A DNA stretch of 64,000 nucleotides from Hyaloperonospora brassicae (GCA_947650285.1 CANTFL010001416.1:186001-250000), one strand, 5' to 3'; shown: positions 24,089 through 36,404, counted from the first letter of the stretch. The notes: generated by a model not told the origin, from the sequence alone. Numbers and translations: made by a program.

Positions 24089-26417
24089 CTAGGAAGTTGC
24101 TGAGACGCGAGTCGATGAACGTGTGGCAGACGGTCCCGCGAGAGCAATCCACGCTGCGAGCTTGCGCATGGCGATGTCTAGATTTGGGCAGACTGACTGG
24201 ATAAAGCCGTCAATGGCGTCCAAAGACGGATCGTCCTGCTGCCAAAGGCACCAGGACAAAGCATCGATCACGTCGTAGTTAGTGCTTCAAAGCCATTACG
24301 AGAGCTTGTTGCATTCGGACCATCAATGCATAATGCTCACCATGCTCTCGATGAGATAAAGTGCGAGGTCGCCCTTAAAGTCCACGAAGGCTAACCGGGC
24401 AAAGAGCTCTTCGGGCGCACGTCCGAAAGCTGATCCCGGTAGAATTGCCACGCCTGTATCCTGCAGTAGCTGCGCGCAGAGCTGTTCGTCCGTGGCAATA
24501 CCTCGCCTAGCGAGTGCTTTGCAGTGTCGTCGAAAGCAGGGAAAGAGGTAGAAACCAGCTTCAGGGACTTGTACCTCAACATCCATCTTTTGCAGCTGGT
24601 ACGCAAACCACCGACCGATGAGCTGCAGCGTTTTCTGGCACTTGCGCTTGTACGAAGCGAGTTCGACGCAACTGACGCGAACAGAGAGCAGCAAAAGAAG
24701 GCACAACGCATTCGGTCACAAGGACGAGGGAAAGATCGTCAGTCGATCGCGTGTGCTGACAGGTCAAATGTCGAGCGTTGGCTACGTACTCGAGAACAAA
24801 CGCTCGTCGAGCAGCATGCTGGATAGGTGAAGCCACGGACGTGTAGGTTTCGGACGCCATGACGAGCATGCTACGACGCAACCAGTCCATACCGGGTGGA
24901 AAGAGCCAGAAGCCCATGCGCCAACCGCCCGCACCACACCACTTGCTCAGTCCTCCCGAGACAATGGTCCCTTCCCGGTAGTACTTGGAGAGCGACAAGT
25001 GCGTGCCAGAGTGATGCAGCTCCGAGTAGATTTCGTCCGAGACGACGAGGATACGGTATTTCCTCGCAACCTTTGCAAGTGCTTCCAACTAGTGCACGAC
25101 AGCGAATGGCGTCAGCACAGACAGATACTCGCGTGACCTCTCAATGGGCTTTTGAAGGAAGAGATAGCAACATCACGGACCTCGTTGGCCTGGTAAGCGC
25201 ACCCGGTGGGGTTGGATGGACTGTTCAGGATGAGGATACGTGGAGCATCTACGGACACAGAGTCACCGCAGTCACCACAAGACTCTATCAGCAAACACCC
25301 GTCACACGTGACGAGCTCGAAACAATGCCAACAACACCTACCTGGGTCTTTGGCACAATGTGCTTCAAGTACCTCTGGTCGAAGCACAAAGTGGTCTTCA
25401 GCATGAGTGGGTAGCCACATCATGTTCCTTGCAGACAACACACAACGCAGTGCACGATCAACTTCCCTGCAGTCACATGACGTTTATCTGCCGCAGCGAG
25501 GGCTCTCACCTGCCAGCAATCGCGGCCTGTGGCGCGTAGCTCGTGCAACTCGGGTTCGGCAGCAGCAAGTCTCCATAGTACACTGTCTGCAGCACAAACA
25601 GCAGCTCTTTCGTTCCCGGGCCGACCAAGACGTCGTCGCGCGAGTACTGGACATGCAGGCGGTCGGCTCCCCACGCAGCAATGTCATCGCAGAGTTCAGG
25701 CAGCCCTGCAACGGGCAAGTAGTCCCTCTGGTGCGAGTTGGCCCTGCACCACCACCGAGTCCAGTCAACCGCCACCACAACTGCCACAGCCACAACGTCT
25801 CAAGTCACGGCCACTAGCGCGTGGTTCACGCACCGCAGCTCGTCGACAATGCACTGCGGGATTGGGAACGGCGACTGCCCCAGTCCCAATTTGTAGATGC
25901 ACTTGCCCTTCTTGATCATGTCGTTGCTCAGCTCGTCCAGCGCACTCCCAGCCGCGGTGCACAGCAGTCGGATCTTGCAGTTGATGACCTTCCGTGGACC
26001 TGCAGCCACGTCCCCACAGCCCGTCAAACACCACAGACACACACATACACATGACCTGCTCCGTGCACGGCCCATCGATCATTGTCCACCTGAGTTCGGC
26101 GTCTCGCTATCGTCTGCCGGTCGCTTCCGACCCACTGCAGGAACGTCTCGACGACCGGTCCCATGTAACCCCACTGCATTGTCGCGAGGCGAGTCGCTCG
26201 ACGCGTTCAGTCCACTGAGACTGACTACAGGAGCAACTGCAACAACACGTTCGGCAGCTGCCGGTGGGGACCCCAACGCGGTGGACACACGACGTTGCAC
26301 TCGACGCTGTAGCGTTGTTCGGGGTACGCGGAACTTCCGGGCAGCTTCGCGGAGCGACAGGGAGCCGCTCTGCACGGCTGCAATGGCCTCTTCGAGCTGA
26401 AGCGACTGCTGCGGCAT
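24089..26417 (-). CDS. PLP aminotransferase with N-terminal HTH-psq domain
   Basis: Predicted 8 exons (26417-26090, 25999-25834, 25743-25510, 25427-25342, 25248-25181, 25088-24790, 24671-24341, 24238-24089), giving 553 aa with an open frame throughout. Residues about 5-45 form a pipsqueak-type helix-turn-helix (LEEAIAAVQSGSLSLREAA, then FRVPRTTLQRRV). From about residue 110 the protein is a fold-type I class I/II aminotransferase: KLGLGQSPFPIP near its start, RDYLPVAGLPEL, NSPSNPTG, DEIYSEL, and SGGLSKWCGAGGWRMG with the Schiff-base Lys. It ends with an RLAFVDF segment holding the carboxylate-binding Arg. The substrate is not determinable, but an aspartate/aromatic/kynurenine-type enzyme is likely. 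The HTH exon may instead be a separate gene: an in-frame Met at 26075 within intron 1 could start a stand-alone enzyme. Confidence 0.75.
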
Positions 26418-27054
26418 AACCAGTAGCGACGCAGCGGATCGAGTGCAGAAGGAGGTGGGGAATACGCGACGAGGCGGTGACGTCCGCAGCTGCTGAGTAG
26501 GACGCCACGTGTCGAGCTGACCATGAAGGGGTGCAACCTGATTGTAGGGTCAGCGGTTGCAGCACGTGCCGGTGCAAAGGCGGACACGATGCATGATGGT
26601 CTCTATTGATTTAGTTAGCATCTGCCTACATGTCTGCCTACATGTCTGTCTATCATGTCTGTCTACATGTCTATCTGTGTCTGTGCATGTGTGGGTCGGG
26701 TATCGATGGAGGGCGACCTGTGTCTGGACCTGCTACGGCGTTTGTGGTTAAGCTCAGTGTGTTTCATTGGAAAGAGAGGGAAAAGTTCGTTTGCCATTTC
26801 TTGACGTAACGGTCGTGTGAGAGATCTCGAGACTGCTTTTGTGTGACGACTACCCACCTGCACATTCTGTGTCGGTCGCAGTAGTCGAAAACTGTAACGT
26901 CCGAAGCTACAGGTCCTGTGTCTACAACGTAAAACCCCTAGGAATTGTAGCGGTACGTAATATAAATTACGTCCCTCCTTGTCATGCAAAATATTCCTGG
27001 ACCAAATTCCCGTCCTCGTCTACTTGACTGCATTTGACCAAGAATTGGGACGGC
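26418..27054. other. Intergenic spacer with ACATGTCTG tandem repeat
   Basis: Positions about 26625-26690 contain five to six imperfect copies of a 12-nt unit (catgtctgccta / catgtctgtcta). No gene was recognised. This is the 5' flank of both the minus-strand aminotransferase and the plus-strand AAA ATPase gene. Confidence 0.5.
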
Positions 27055-29366
27055 ATGCAGCACGTACGCGCCTCTAAGCTCCTGTCCCACGCCAGCAAAC
27101 GGCGCCTCCTCGTGTCTACATACACCCAATTGAGCCGTCGCGTGGGCGTGTCTCCGCCTCAGGTCTCTACTGGTCACAAGTCACGGCCTTTCAACGTCCG
27201 TGCAACCACATCCAGTGGCGCTGTAGCCAACCAATGCGCACTTGTGGCTGGAGCTGCAGCTCTTGTCGGTGCAATTGGATGGACCGCAAGTACAGCGAAT
27301 CTCGAGGCAAAACCGGACAAGAAGCGGGAAAAGGTACGTCGACTGTCCAGACATTTGCAGAGCTATTGTGGCATAAAGTGGGATTGACGGGCACCTGCTG
27401 TGTGTGTATGTAGCACTATGATTACGCTGAAGTTGTGGACACGATCCGTCATAGCGTTTCCGAGTTCCGTGCAACGATCAAGGGCAGCGACAACCGTGTC
27501 CCCAAGGCTTTTCCGATCCCCAAAATTGGCATCTCGAGGATACATGCGCCGAATGGCGTGGCCACGATCCGGATTGAGTTTGCGTGCCCATCTTTTGTCG
27601 ACCAAGAGTCGGTTCTTGGTCGGTTTCTGCTCCAGTTGCAGAAGACATCGACTCCTGGTGCTCGTCAGGCTGTAGAAGTGCTCCCGGTCCCGCTCGACAG
27701 CACGAAGAAAAAGACCGCTACAGAGATCGATGAACAACCTGCTGTGACGTACCTGTACTCAAACGGCTCAGGCTCTTTTCAGTTCTTGCGCGATGCGTCG
27801 TCGCTGCAACCGACGTCGAAGTTTGTGTTTTTCAAAGATGAGTTTCTAACGCAAAACGAAATCGACGCGGTCGTCAGTGCCTACGAGGAGATCTACTCGC
27901 ACGAAAACGTGAACGCATTTTTCCGTCGCGATCTCGAGCGGCGTCGAAAGAATGCTTTTGCTGGACGAGGCCCGAATGCGGCTGCTGCAACTGCTGCTGC
28001 ACCTGACAGCAAGGTTAGCTGGATATGCAGTCTCTTGTGGCAATTTGCGTCTTGTATGAATCTGTTGTGCGCGTTTGACTGCAGGAAGAAGCGATTCAGC
28101 ACTTACAGACTCTCGGAATCGACGTGTTTGAGCCATCTGCAAACGAAAACAGCTTGACTTGGGATAGTTTGGTAATTGCTTGTGGTTTTGAAGCCGGTGG
28201 TGACCGAGGCGTGCTGAGAGCTTGTATTTGTGGTGTGCTCTATTGTTGCGGAACACGCAGGCAGGGTACGATGAGGTGAAAGAGGAGATTGAAGACACCG
28301 TCGTGCTAGCGCTTCAAAATCCAGAGCTCTACGAGCGTATTGCACAGAAGACTCGTTGCCGTTATGAGAGCAATCGTCCTCGTGCTGTGCTGTTTGAAGG
28401 TCCGCCTGGCACCGGCAAAACGTTGAGTGCGCGGATCATTGCGCAACAGGCAGGCATTCCCATGATACACATTCCGATCGAGAGTGTAGTCTCGAAGTGG
28501 TATGGCGATAGTGAGAAGAAAATGTCGGCAATCTTCGACGCGTGCGAGAAGTTGGATGGCGCTATCATTTTCATAGACGAGGTGGGCTTTCACTGACGTC
28601 CGTTACTACGCGTTCTGGACCGATACTGACCTCATGCGTTGCTATGTGTGGGATGCAATAGATTGACGCACTTGCTGGAGATCGATCGGGTGGTACCATG
28701 CACGAAGCTTCTCGGCGTATTTTGTCCGTTCTCCTGCAAAAAGTAGAGGGGTTCGCCTCGGCCAAAAAGACCACCGTCGTGTGTGCCACGAACCGGTGCG
28801 TGCCAACTTGTATCTTGTCGACCTTGTCTCGACCAGGCATTGCTAAACTTATTGCATGGTGTTGCTGTGACAGAAAGCAAGACTTGGATGCCGCACTGAT
28901 CAGCCGTTTCGATTTGTCGATCCGCTACAACCTTCCAGACGAGAAGACCCGCCAGGCAGTGTTTGCTCGGTAGGCTTTCACTTATGCAGAAGAGTTATGA
29001 CGGGGCAAAGCGAAGTTGACGCATGTACTGATGCTGTTCATGCAGATATGCCAAGCAGTTGTCTGACGAAGAACTCTCACAGCTGGCAGCCGTTTCTCCG
29101 CAGCTCTCATGCCGAGACATAAAAGAGGTACTGTTGTAGATTGATGTCTGCATGTAGAAAGCGCCATCTCAGTCCAACATGTGCATATGCTGACTGTCTG
29201 CCGCGTGATATAGATTTGTGAATATGCAGAAAGAAAGTGGGCTTCGAAGGTACTGAAGAAGGAGGAGACGATGGAGCTGCCTACGTTGCAGACCTATTTG
29301 GAGGCCGTGAAAACGCACACAGGTGGACTGTCGCACCACTTGCAGCCTGATGTATACGAGACATGA
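27055..29366 (+). CDS. Membrane-anchored AAA ATPase, probably mitochondrial
   Basis: Predicted 8 exons (27055-27333, 27414-28013, 28085-28171, 28261-28581, 28662-28795, 28874-28969, 29046-29127, 29214-29366), 583 aa. The N terminus is basic and lacks acidic residues (MQHVRASKLLSHASKRRLL), like a mitochondrial presequence. A hydrophobic segment, CALVAGAAALVGAIGW, follows at about residues 62-77. One AAA module occupies the C-terminal half: Walker A GPPGTGKT, Walker B IIFIDE, sensor-1 TTVVCATNR, and arginine finger region ISRFD. The single AAA domain behind a membrane anchor suggests a Msp1/ATAD1- or BCS1-like job in membrane protein quality control or translocation, but the 200-codon second exon is not a domain I recognise. 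Splice phases agree at all seven junctions. Confidence 0.8.
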
Positions 29367-29435
29367 ACGGAAGAAGGGGGCAGTTGATGAACCCAATGTG
29401 AATGGGTGCTGTATCATCTCCGCATTGCGGTCTCT

Positions 29436-32400
29436 TTATCTATCGTGTGTCGGACTGGTACTAAGTTGTAGAAGCTCCTGGTACTGATGGTTGAGCTCCA
29501 TGTTCAGCTTTCCTGCAAGTGACTTGCTGCATTCTGCGTAACAGAAGTGCGTGAGAAATGTGAAGGGGTGGACATGTCTCGCGTATCCCAACTTACGCAT
29601 GACATCCTGGGCAACTTTCATGAATTTGAGGGCTTCGGCGGTGTCATTTCCGCGATGACAGAGCACACCCTGCACATGTTTTGGTTGGCAGAGCTGACAT
29701 CCATCACAGCAACAAAAGCTGCACGTACGATGTTCCACGCTTTCGCGACAAACCACTCGATGTCGCGCTCAGGCATCGCCACGTCTAAGCTGTAGATGAA
29801 TTGGAGTAGCTGCTCAAAGCACTCGTATGCCTTTGTCCTCGACTGTGCTAGTGTGACAAGTCGTCGAAGCAGGTAGCACAGCTTGCTCGGATCGGTTGCG
29901 CTTGCTTGGAATAGCACTTCAAGCCTTCACATCAGACATATTAGCGCTGTAGCCGAGTGCTCTTTTACGTCAATTGCTCGCACCCGTAACTGAACACTTG
30001 TCTACCTAGAGACAAATAGCTGTTTCGGACCTGTTCCGCAATCAAAGAGTACGATCGTTGTGTCAACTCGATCCCGACAACGTGCTCGAACTAGCTGTCT
30101 CACCTCAGACGCTTCGTCGAACTTTGCTGCATACATTACTAGCTCTGTGTGTACAGGACAACGAACATGTGAGTATGTTGAATCGTTGGGCAAGCACCTA
30201 GAATCATGCACCTCCAATCTCGATGAGCTCATCTACACCGAGCTGAGTTGATCTGCAGAGATCGATAATCGCTTTTGTGTTTGAGTCAGACAGCCGCAAC
30301 TTCACTGCAATTGTCGCTCTCGTCTGTCCAGCAACAAAATGTAAGCACCAGTTCTCAGCTTTGACGCCAGTGTGTTACTTCGTCGTACCAAGTAGCGCAT
30401 GACGTCGGTAGTATCCGATATGTCCTCAGGATCAATCGCTTCGAGCCTATTGATCAATTCAAGAAGCCCTAGCAGCTGGCTCTTGTCCAGCGTCTCAATG
30501 CTTTTCATGTCAGAGCTCACGGCAGCTAGCAAACACTGCTGGCATCGCTGCTTGAGAGGAGAACTTTCGTGATAAAGCTCGTCGCACCGCTCTGCAATGT
30601 TAGCTGCAACGATGAAAAACTTGGAGTCTTCGGTGCCTTTGGCGATATCAAAGCTGCGGCGATACACAATATGATGATTTTGGTTTCGACAACGAAGAAG
30701 AGATCTTGTCATAACACTTGCACGTTACCTCATTCGGAAGAACCACTCGAAGACTGACGAAGGTCCGAAACTTTCCTTCTGCTTCGTACAATCCGATTTT
30801 GACAACTGCAAAAGCGCGCTGGCGTATGACAAGAATTTCTCGCTGTACGTGTTTGCTGCAGTGTCATTTGGCTGGTGTTGCTGAGTGAATTTGGCAAATG
30901 CAAGTTGTGCCGCATTTTGTAAAACAACGGCTACAGGAATCACTGTTGGGTAGCTCTCGGCTTGCAGCAAAACATGGCACAGTTCATCCAGAACGTGCAT
31001 CACGAAACCTTGCCTCGATGGACCCAAATTGCTGGCTTCCTTTCCCATAGCAAGCAAATCCTCAATCTCGAAATCGTCCCGGCTCTTTAGCTGCTGCATG
31101 AGATGCACCAGCTCTTCTTCGGTCGCCTCCAATTTCGATTTCAGTGTCACTTGAAACCGAGCAAACAGAGACTGCTTGGAAGGCTCTGCATCGAAAGCCT
31201 TTTTCGCCCACGCAAGTGCTTCCGAGTCGCGGCCTAACTGGAGACACGAGCGAGACATGGTCCTACAATAATCTCGTGAAAGTCAATATCTTTTGCGATG
31301 AAGCAGCGTATGCTTGAATCCAATCAATACCTCAAGTATACCGCTTTGTCTTGTGCCGTTGAAGCCGCAGCTAATCCAGCATCCGCCCATTGCAAACAAT
31401 CCTGGAGTGTGCGACACGATCAGTCCCCTACAACTCCTCATCACTTCGTTTTTGCTTCGATGTAAACCACCTCGTGCCGGTCAGAATTCAGTGCATGCTG
31501 CAGAGCATCGAAAACGGTCTGTCGAACCCGCAGGATGTGTTTGGCATCCACAGCTCCTCCATCTCTTTTGCAAGCAATATCGAATCAGTAGCGGACGGAT
31601 GGCACAACCAATCAAGCACTAGGGACGCACCGTTCTTTTTCAAGCAGGACACACCCAATACGCTTGAGCTCGCTCATTGCTTGATCTCCTTTGCTCGGAT
31701 CAAAAGCAAGGCTGCACGCAATGTCCAAGTTGATGTCGAACTCAGCATCTCCGTGGTTGTCGATCAGTGCGCGATAAATGTCCAGTCCTTTGTCGGAGAA
31801 GGATAGCCCCTGAGCATAGGTGCGGGCTCCCAAGAGAGAGTCTTCCAGGCTCTCCTGTTCAAACAACATCAGCAACGACCGGCGTGCTTTCTCAAACTGC
31901 TTGTGGTCAACATAGAGCTTGATCATGAGCAGCAAGATCTTGGGCTCACGGCTACTTGGGACGAGGAAGTAGCACGTTTCTGCGCGCTCGATGTCGCCAG
32001 TCAAGCAGAGCGACTGCAGCAAATTGAGTAGCACATGCTGCTTGAACGAGGCAATCAGATCCGGAAAGCTCTCGTCGCCATCGCGCTCAAGAGCGTCACA
32101 AATGCTTAGCGTCTCTTCGACAAACGAGACCTGCAGCGCGTGGTGAGCCGCTTGCCTGTACCCGTCGCTCACGCTCGTCATGAGGTCCAGCAGACTGCCT
32201 GCGTACGACGCCTTGTAGGGCACGAACGTCTTCAGCTCGTGCAGCGACGACACAATCTCACGCGACTCGTCCGACTCGTGGACCGACCGCTCGGCCAGCA
32301 GCTGCAGCACGCGCACGCGGTCGACGCAAAAGTCCCACAGATCGTCCACAACGTCCTCGAGCTCCAGTCCGTGCTTGAACTTGGTCAGGTACGCGAGCCC

Positions 32401-32970
32401 GATGCGGGACCAGAGCTGTATGGACAAGCCAAACGACTCGTTGGCCAGCGTCAGGTACGCTTCACACTGCAGGCAGTCCGCCGACGCGCTCTCCAGCATG
32501 AGCATTCCCACGCGCCCATAGGAGCGTAAGACGTCGACGGATTCTTCCATGAACTGCGTACTCGGCTTCGCACAGTCTCTCGAGCACACAAGGGACAGTC
32601 CCATGATCTTTGCAGCTACGAACCTCGTGGTCGCCAGTAGATACCGCGGCGAACTCGTGGGCGGGCGGCTGTCGCTCGGCTCGTCGGTCTTCTCGACGTG
32701 CGCCAACATCCGGAGCGCAAGTCGTGGCGCGTTGTAGAGCTCGACGCCCGCGTCCATCAGTTGGGTGCCCGACAGCTCGAGCACGCGCTGCGCGCTGAGG
32801 ATTGCGACAGTGTGTTGAAGCCCTTCGATCACGTGCTGGAAAGCCTCGAGCTTTGCCGAGAACGCGCGGAAAAAGGCCTCCGGCGCTGTCGACAGCTCGG
32901 CGTCCACCGAGAGGAGCGCTGTCGCCGCTGTTACGCCTTCCACGATGCGCAACGCGCCTTCGTCTTGCAT
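29436..32970 (-). CDS. SPO22/ZIP4/TEX11-like meiotic TPR protein
   Basis: Predicted 10 exons (32970-31631, 31564-31471, 31401-31331, 31262-30729, 30653-30349, 30304-30212, 30144-30006, 29924-29729, 29693-29597, 29533-29436), 988 aa with every phase consistent. The protein is almost wholly helical with TPR-like repeats. It matches the SPO22/ZIP4 pattern of many degenerate TPRs, then SSVFEWFFRMSFDIA in the middle, then MPERDIEWFVAKAWNI and AEALKFMKVAQDVM near the C terminus. In yeast, plants and mammals these proteins promote class I crossovers and synaptonemal complex assembly in meiosis. The gene ends 69 bp from the convergent AAA gene and shares a 214-bp divergent spacer with the next gene. 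Confidence 0.7.
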
Positions 32971-33184
32971 TGTTTCCGTTGACCTGTTCGGTGCGCGTTG
33001 AATTGCACACTGCGCTGCGAGTGCGCGCGCGCAATTCGACCATCACTCCTGCTTCAACATGCACATGTCGGTGATCAGTGTCGTTTGTGAAAAACCTTGA
33101 TCGCGGGGGATACGAGGTTATTCGCAAACTGAGCTTGTACCAATCCTCGACCGGAGTGGTACACTTGCGTGGTCAAACTCGCAC
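32971..33184. promoter_or_regulatory. Divergent promoter region, SPO22-like / MRH gene
   Basis: The 214 bp between the two start codons must hold both 5' ends. No clear TATA box or named oomycete initiator was found by eye. A run of alternating GCGC lies near 33023-33032. Confidence 0.4.
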
Positions 33185-34609
33185 ATGCACCGCGCGCGGG
33201 TGTTCGTCGTCGCTGCGGCGCTGAGCAGCGCACTGTGCGCCGCTGGTCCGAAGGTCGACATCCGCGTCATTCCCCGACCGCGAGTGGAAGCAGAAGAAGA
33301 AGCAGAAGAAGCGGGAGAGAGTCCAGTGTCGCTTCTCACCCCGTCTCGCGACCCCTTTCCAGTGTTCGAAGGCACGTGCGAAGGAGGCGAATGCGTGGCA
33401 CAGTGTATACAACTGTGTAGTGTAATCGCGCGCTCTTGTTTTGTGTTGTTTGCAGGTCCTTTTGCCGATGAAGAGAGACTGCCGTGTTTTCGAGAGGAGC
33501 GAGCGATAGATCTGGGCAAAAGGTGAGCACTTGTGACGTTTCTCCTGCCGAAACGGACGTTTCTCATGCTGTTTGTGCTTCCAGCTACATTTTTGACTTG
33601 TGTCTGCTAGCAAACGCAACACTTGAGATCATTGTTGAGGACGAGGGGGTGGAAGAAGTCGAGCTGGATGCGGCTGGTGACGTGTCGGAGCCTCTTGATG
33701 CGAAGAAGAAACACGTGACTGCAGAGCTGGACGAAGGGCCTACACCAGAGAAGGCGAAGCCAGACCTTAAGATGCTGGGGTACGATGTGAGGGTTTGTAT
33801 GTGATGTCGGGCATCGATGATGCTGACTGGTCAGAGGCGCTTTTGTCTGCAGCATCTTCCGTGGCTGGCACATCGATCCGATCACGTTGAGCTACAAGTA
33901 CATGATATTCGACGACGGAGACAAGTGTATGGACGGTGACCGAAAGTACTCGGTAACGGTCGAGCTGGTTCCTTCTAGCGACCCGGAATCCAGCACGAAG
34001 CTGTATGGGCTGAAAAGCTCGGGCATGTGCACTTTCGAGGCGTCACTGCTTACCTTTGTCCCGAACGAAGACCGTGTTGCAAGGCAGGGGATTCACACAC
34101 CCGGCGTGGTCGACATCAGCAGCGCAGAGGCAGTGTTGCCCGAGATCTGCGGCAAGATGAAGTGTAGTTACGAAAAGATTGCGAGACGAGTGTACGATCT
34201 GTCCGTTCAGGTACAAGTCCGATGCGTTGCTATCTAGGTTTCGGCGGTTGCTGTTTGGCTCACTCCTTTCGTGTGTATGCTGCAGATCCGCGACGTCCAA
34301 GATACCTTGGCGGATGGGTCGTCGAAAGCAGTCTCACTGTTTACCAACATGACTCTAGAAGCATCGAAAAACACGCTGGAGTCTGCGGCCCAAATCGTTC
34401 GGAAGTCAGTCGAGTTGTTCCACGATATTGAGGTTCTGCAGCAGTCGTTGAGTAATGACTGGCTGGGGCGCGAAGAAGCGGCCAAGCGAGAGATCGCGCG
34501 GCAGGAGGCGGAGGGTGAAAAGAGGAAGATGGAGCAAAGTGTCGCCGAAGGTGCCTCAGCGGCTGCTGTAACTGTCGGAGAACAGGAGCAAGCGGTTGCG
34601 GAGAGCTGA
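33185..34609 (+). CDS. Secreted-pathway MRH (PRKCSH/GNPTG-like) domain protein
   Basis: Predicted exons 33185-33522, 33585-33779, 33853-34210 and 34286-34609 (404 aa). An additional 51-nt in-frame intron at 33405-33455 (GTATAC...TTGCAG) is likely and would give 387 aa. The N terminus is a signal peptide (RARVFVVAAALSSALCAAG). Next comes an acidic stretch, and then a mannose-6-phosphate-receptor-homology pattern: LPCF, YIFDLCLLANAT, LGIFRGW, YKYMIFDDGDKCMDG, with paired cysteines to EICGKMKC. The C-terminal 110 residues form a charged helix without a KDEL-type signal. Related proteins are the glucosidase II beta subunit, OS-9 and the GlcNAc-phosphotransferase gamma subunit, all glycan-binding in the ER or Golgi. 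The acidic insert between the first and second cysteine groups is unusual. Confidence 0.65.
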
Positions 34610-36404
34610 TCGAAAACAGTTGTTGCACAGGAAGGAATACACGAATTCTGTTGGTTTTGCTGCTAAGATTGTGGTGTTTGGCAAGTCTTCTGCTGCATCG
34701 CTGCCAGATACCCAGTCTACGAGACGGATACCCACACTTCATCGGAGTGTCTACGGGCAAGTCTTTGAGATTCCTCCGTGTCAAGGGGATACATAGTACA
34801 GTCTTGTTGCAGGCTTACTCGCATGCGTAGTCATCCATCAAAGCCCCGAGCCAGAACGTTCGGATGATCCGCACTTGCTGCATCATTCAGAGTGCTGAAA
34901 GTGCAGTGTGAGTGGCTTCTTTGGTTCGCGAGGATAGTGAGGAAAAACTGTTGCCAATGCGCCAGTAGCAACCAAACTGGGACCCGGAAGAAGCGCTGTG
35001 ACGAAAGAAGTATTGATTGATATCAATGACTGGACCTCGCCTGACTGAGGACTTCTCTATGCGCCCAGCCAGCATTGATCCTGGTGCACTTATATGGCAT
35101 GTTCGATCGATGGCGGCCTGAACCGATCAGCACAACACATGTAGAGTCTGCGGGCAGGAGAGTTCCAACAAGATTGTTGCAAAATTCCAGTACCTCTCAT
35201 CCTCAAATCGTGAGTAACTTCCCGCTCTTACCGAGAGCGCAGGTCATGCTCAACACATCTGTCACATCTGTGGAGGCAGTTGCAATAGAGTGAACACGCA
35301 ACTCCTCGACGGTATCCCTCTCGATTCACAAAACGTATATGGCAAGTCGTCGCTTCGTCCGAGAAGGCAAAGTTGCCGATTCTGATTGCGCATGCAGGGC
35401 AGACAATTGGCAGGGAGCTCTACACTGGCTGAGAAGCGTGTTAGGTCCCCTTCTTCATGATCGAAGTCCAGACTCGACGACTACGCACCTGAATGGTCAT
35501 ACGCGGTCAAAAACTACGACGTTTCGCCAACAATAGCAGCGGTTTTCTACTTGCCATTCTTCTTGAAACGTGAACGTTTGTCCGTGACAACCAGACAACC
35601 TGAATGGCAGGGTCTGGTTCCGCTCAGCTGTTGCAGTTACGGGTAACAAGAAATGTGCAGCGCCGTGTCAAATCGATTGTTAAGGATCCATCGCGGAACT
35701 ACTTCGAGATGGCGTGTGCTTCGTCGTGACGCGCGGCGTCCTCTTCTCCACAGAGTCTTTGACGTGCTCTTCGCTAGCTAGCAATGGATCTATCTCAACC
35801 CACTGAACAAGGCCAAGTCTGCAAACCCGTCACAAACGGTACCAACACCACCGCCATATAAATGTCCAGGAAAAAGATTCGTTCCTCGACAGACGATCAG
35901 CTTTGATTTGCCAGCGGTACGAAATCGAATACACGGATCCCACCCAGTCCTGAACCTCAAGAAGAAGGACTCGCTGCTGACACAGCCGTTCTGTCTGTCA
36001 GCGGGCGGCCATTCCAATCGGTAGAAGATGTTCCAGCACGTTCTGACACTTTGCTTTCGACTTTACGACTTCAGGGAAACTGCTAAGCCCTCGAATCACG
36101 CCAGCAACTGCTGCTACTACTACTACTACTACTTTACTCGCCAGCTCGTCGATACAGTTGCCTGCTTAACCACTAAACGTTGTACAAAGCAAGTCAAGAA
36201 TGATGCCCTATTCAGCTTGAGCTCGTTAGCTAACCGCCATACGCACAAGCAGCAGCAGGACCTATCCCATGACCTCCGAGACAGGCACAATGGCCGTGCC
36301 AGCAGCTCCCTGCAGCAACTAGTGCGATATCGTACACGTGTCTGGACTGCACGCTTCAGAGCTCTCCAAAATCTCGTGCCTCTGCACTCGCTCTCTCCAC
36401 GTCC
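34610..36404. other. Gene-poor spacer, possible Ty3-like scrap
   Basis: No gene recognised in 1.8 kb between the MRH gene and the RING gene. One plus-strand stretch (about 35783-36024) reads WIYLNPLNKAKS, FVPRQTISFDLP and IHGSHPVLNLK, which faintly recalls the end of Ty3/gypsy pol (the LP...IHPVFHVS region). The likeness is weak. A CTA/TAC triplet run lies at about 36110-36135. Confidence 0.3.

Noticed and set aside
26625..26690. Spaced direct repeats resembling a CRISPR array
   Set aside because: Units of about 12 nt are contiguous without spacers, and the genome is eukaryotic; it is a simple minisatellite.
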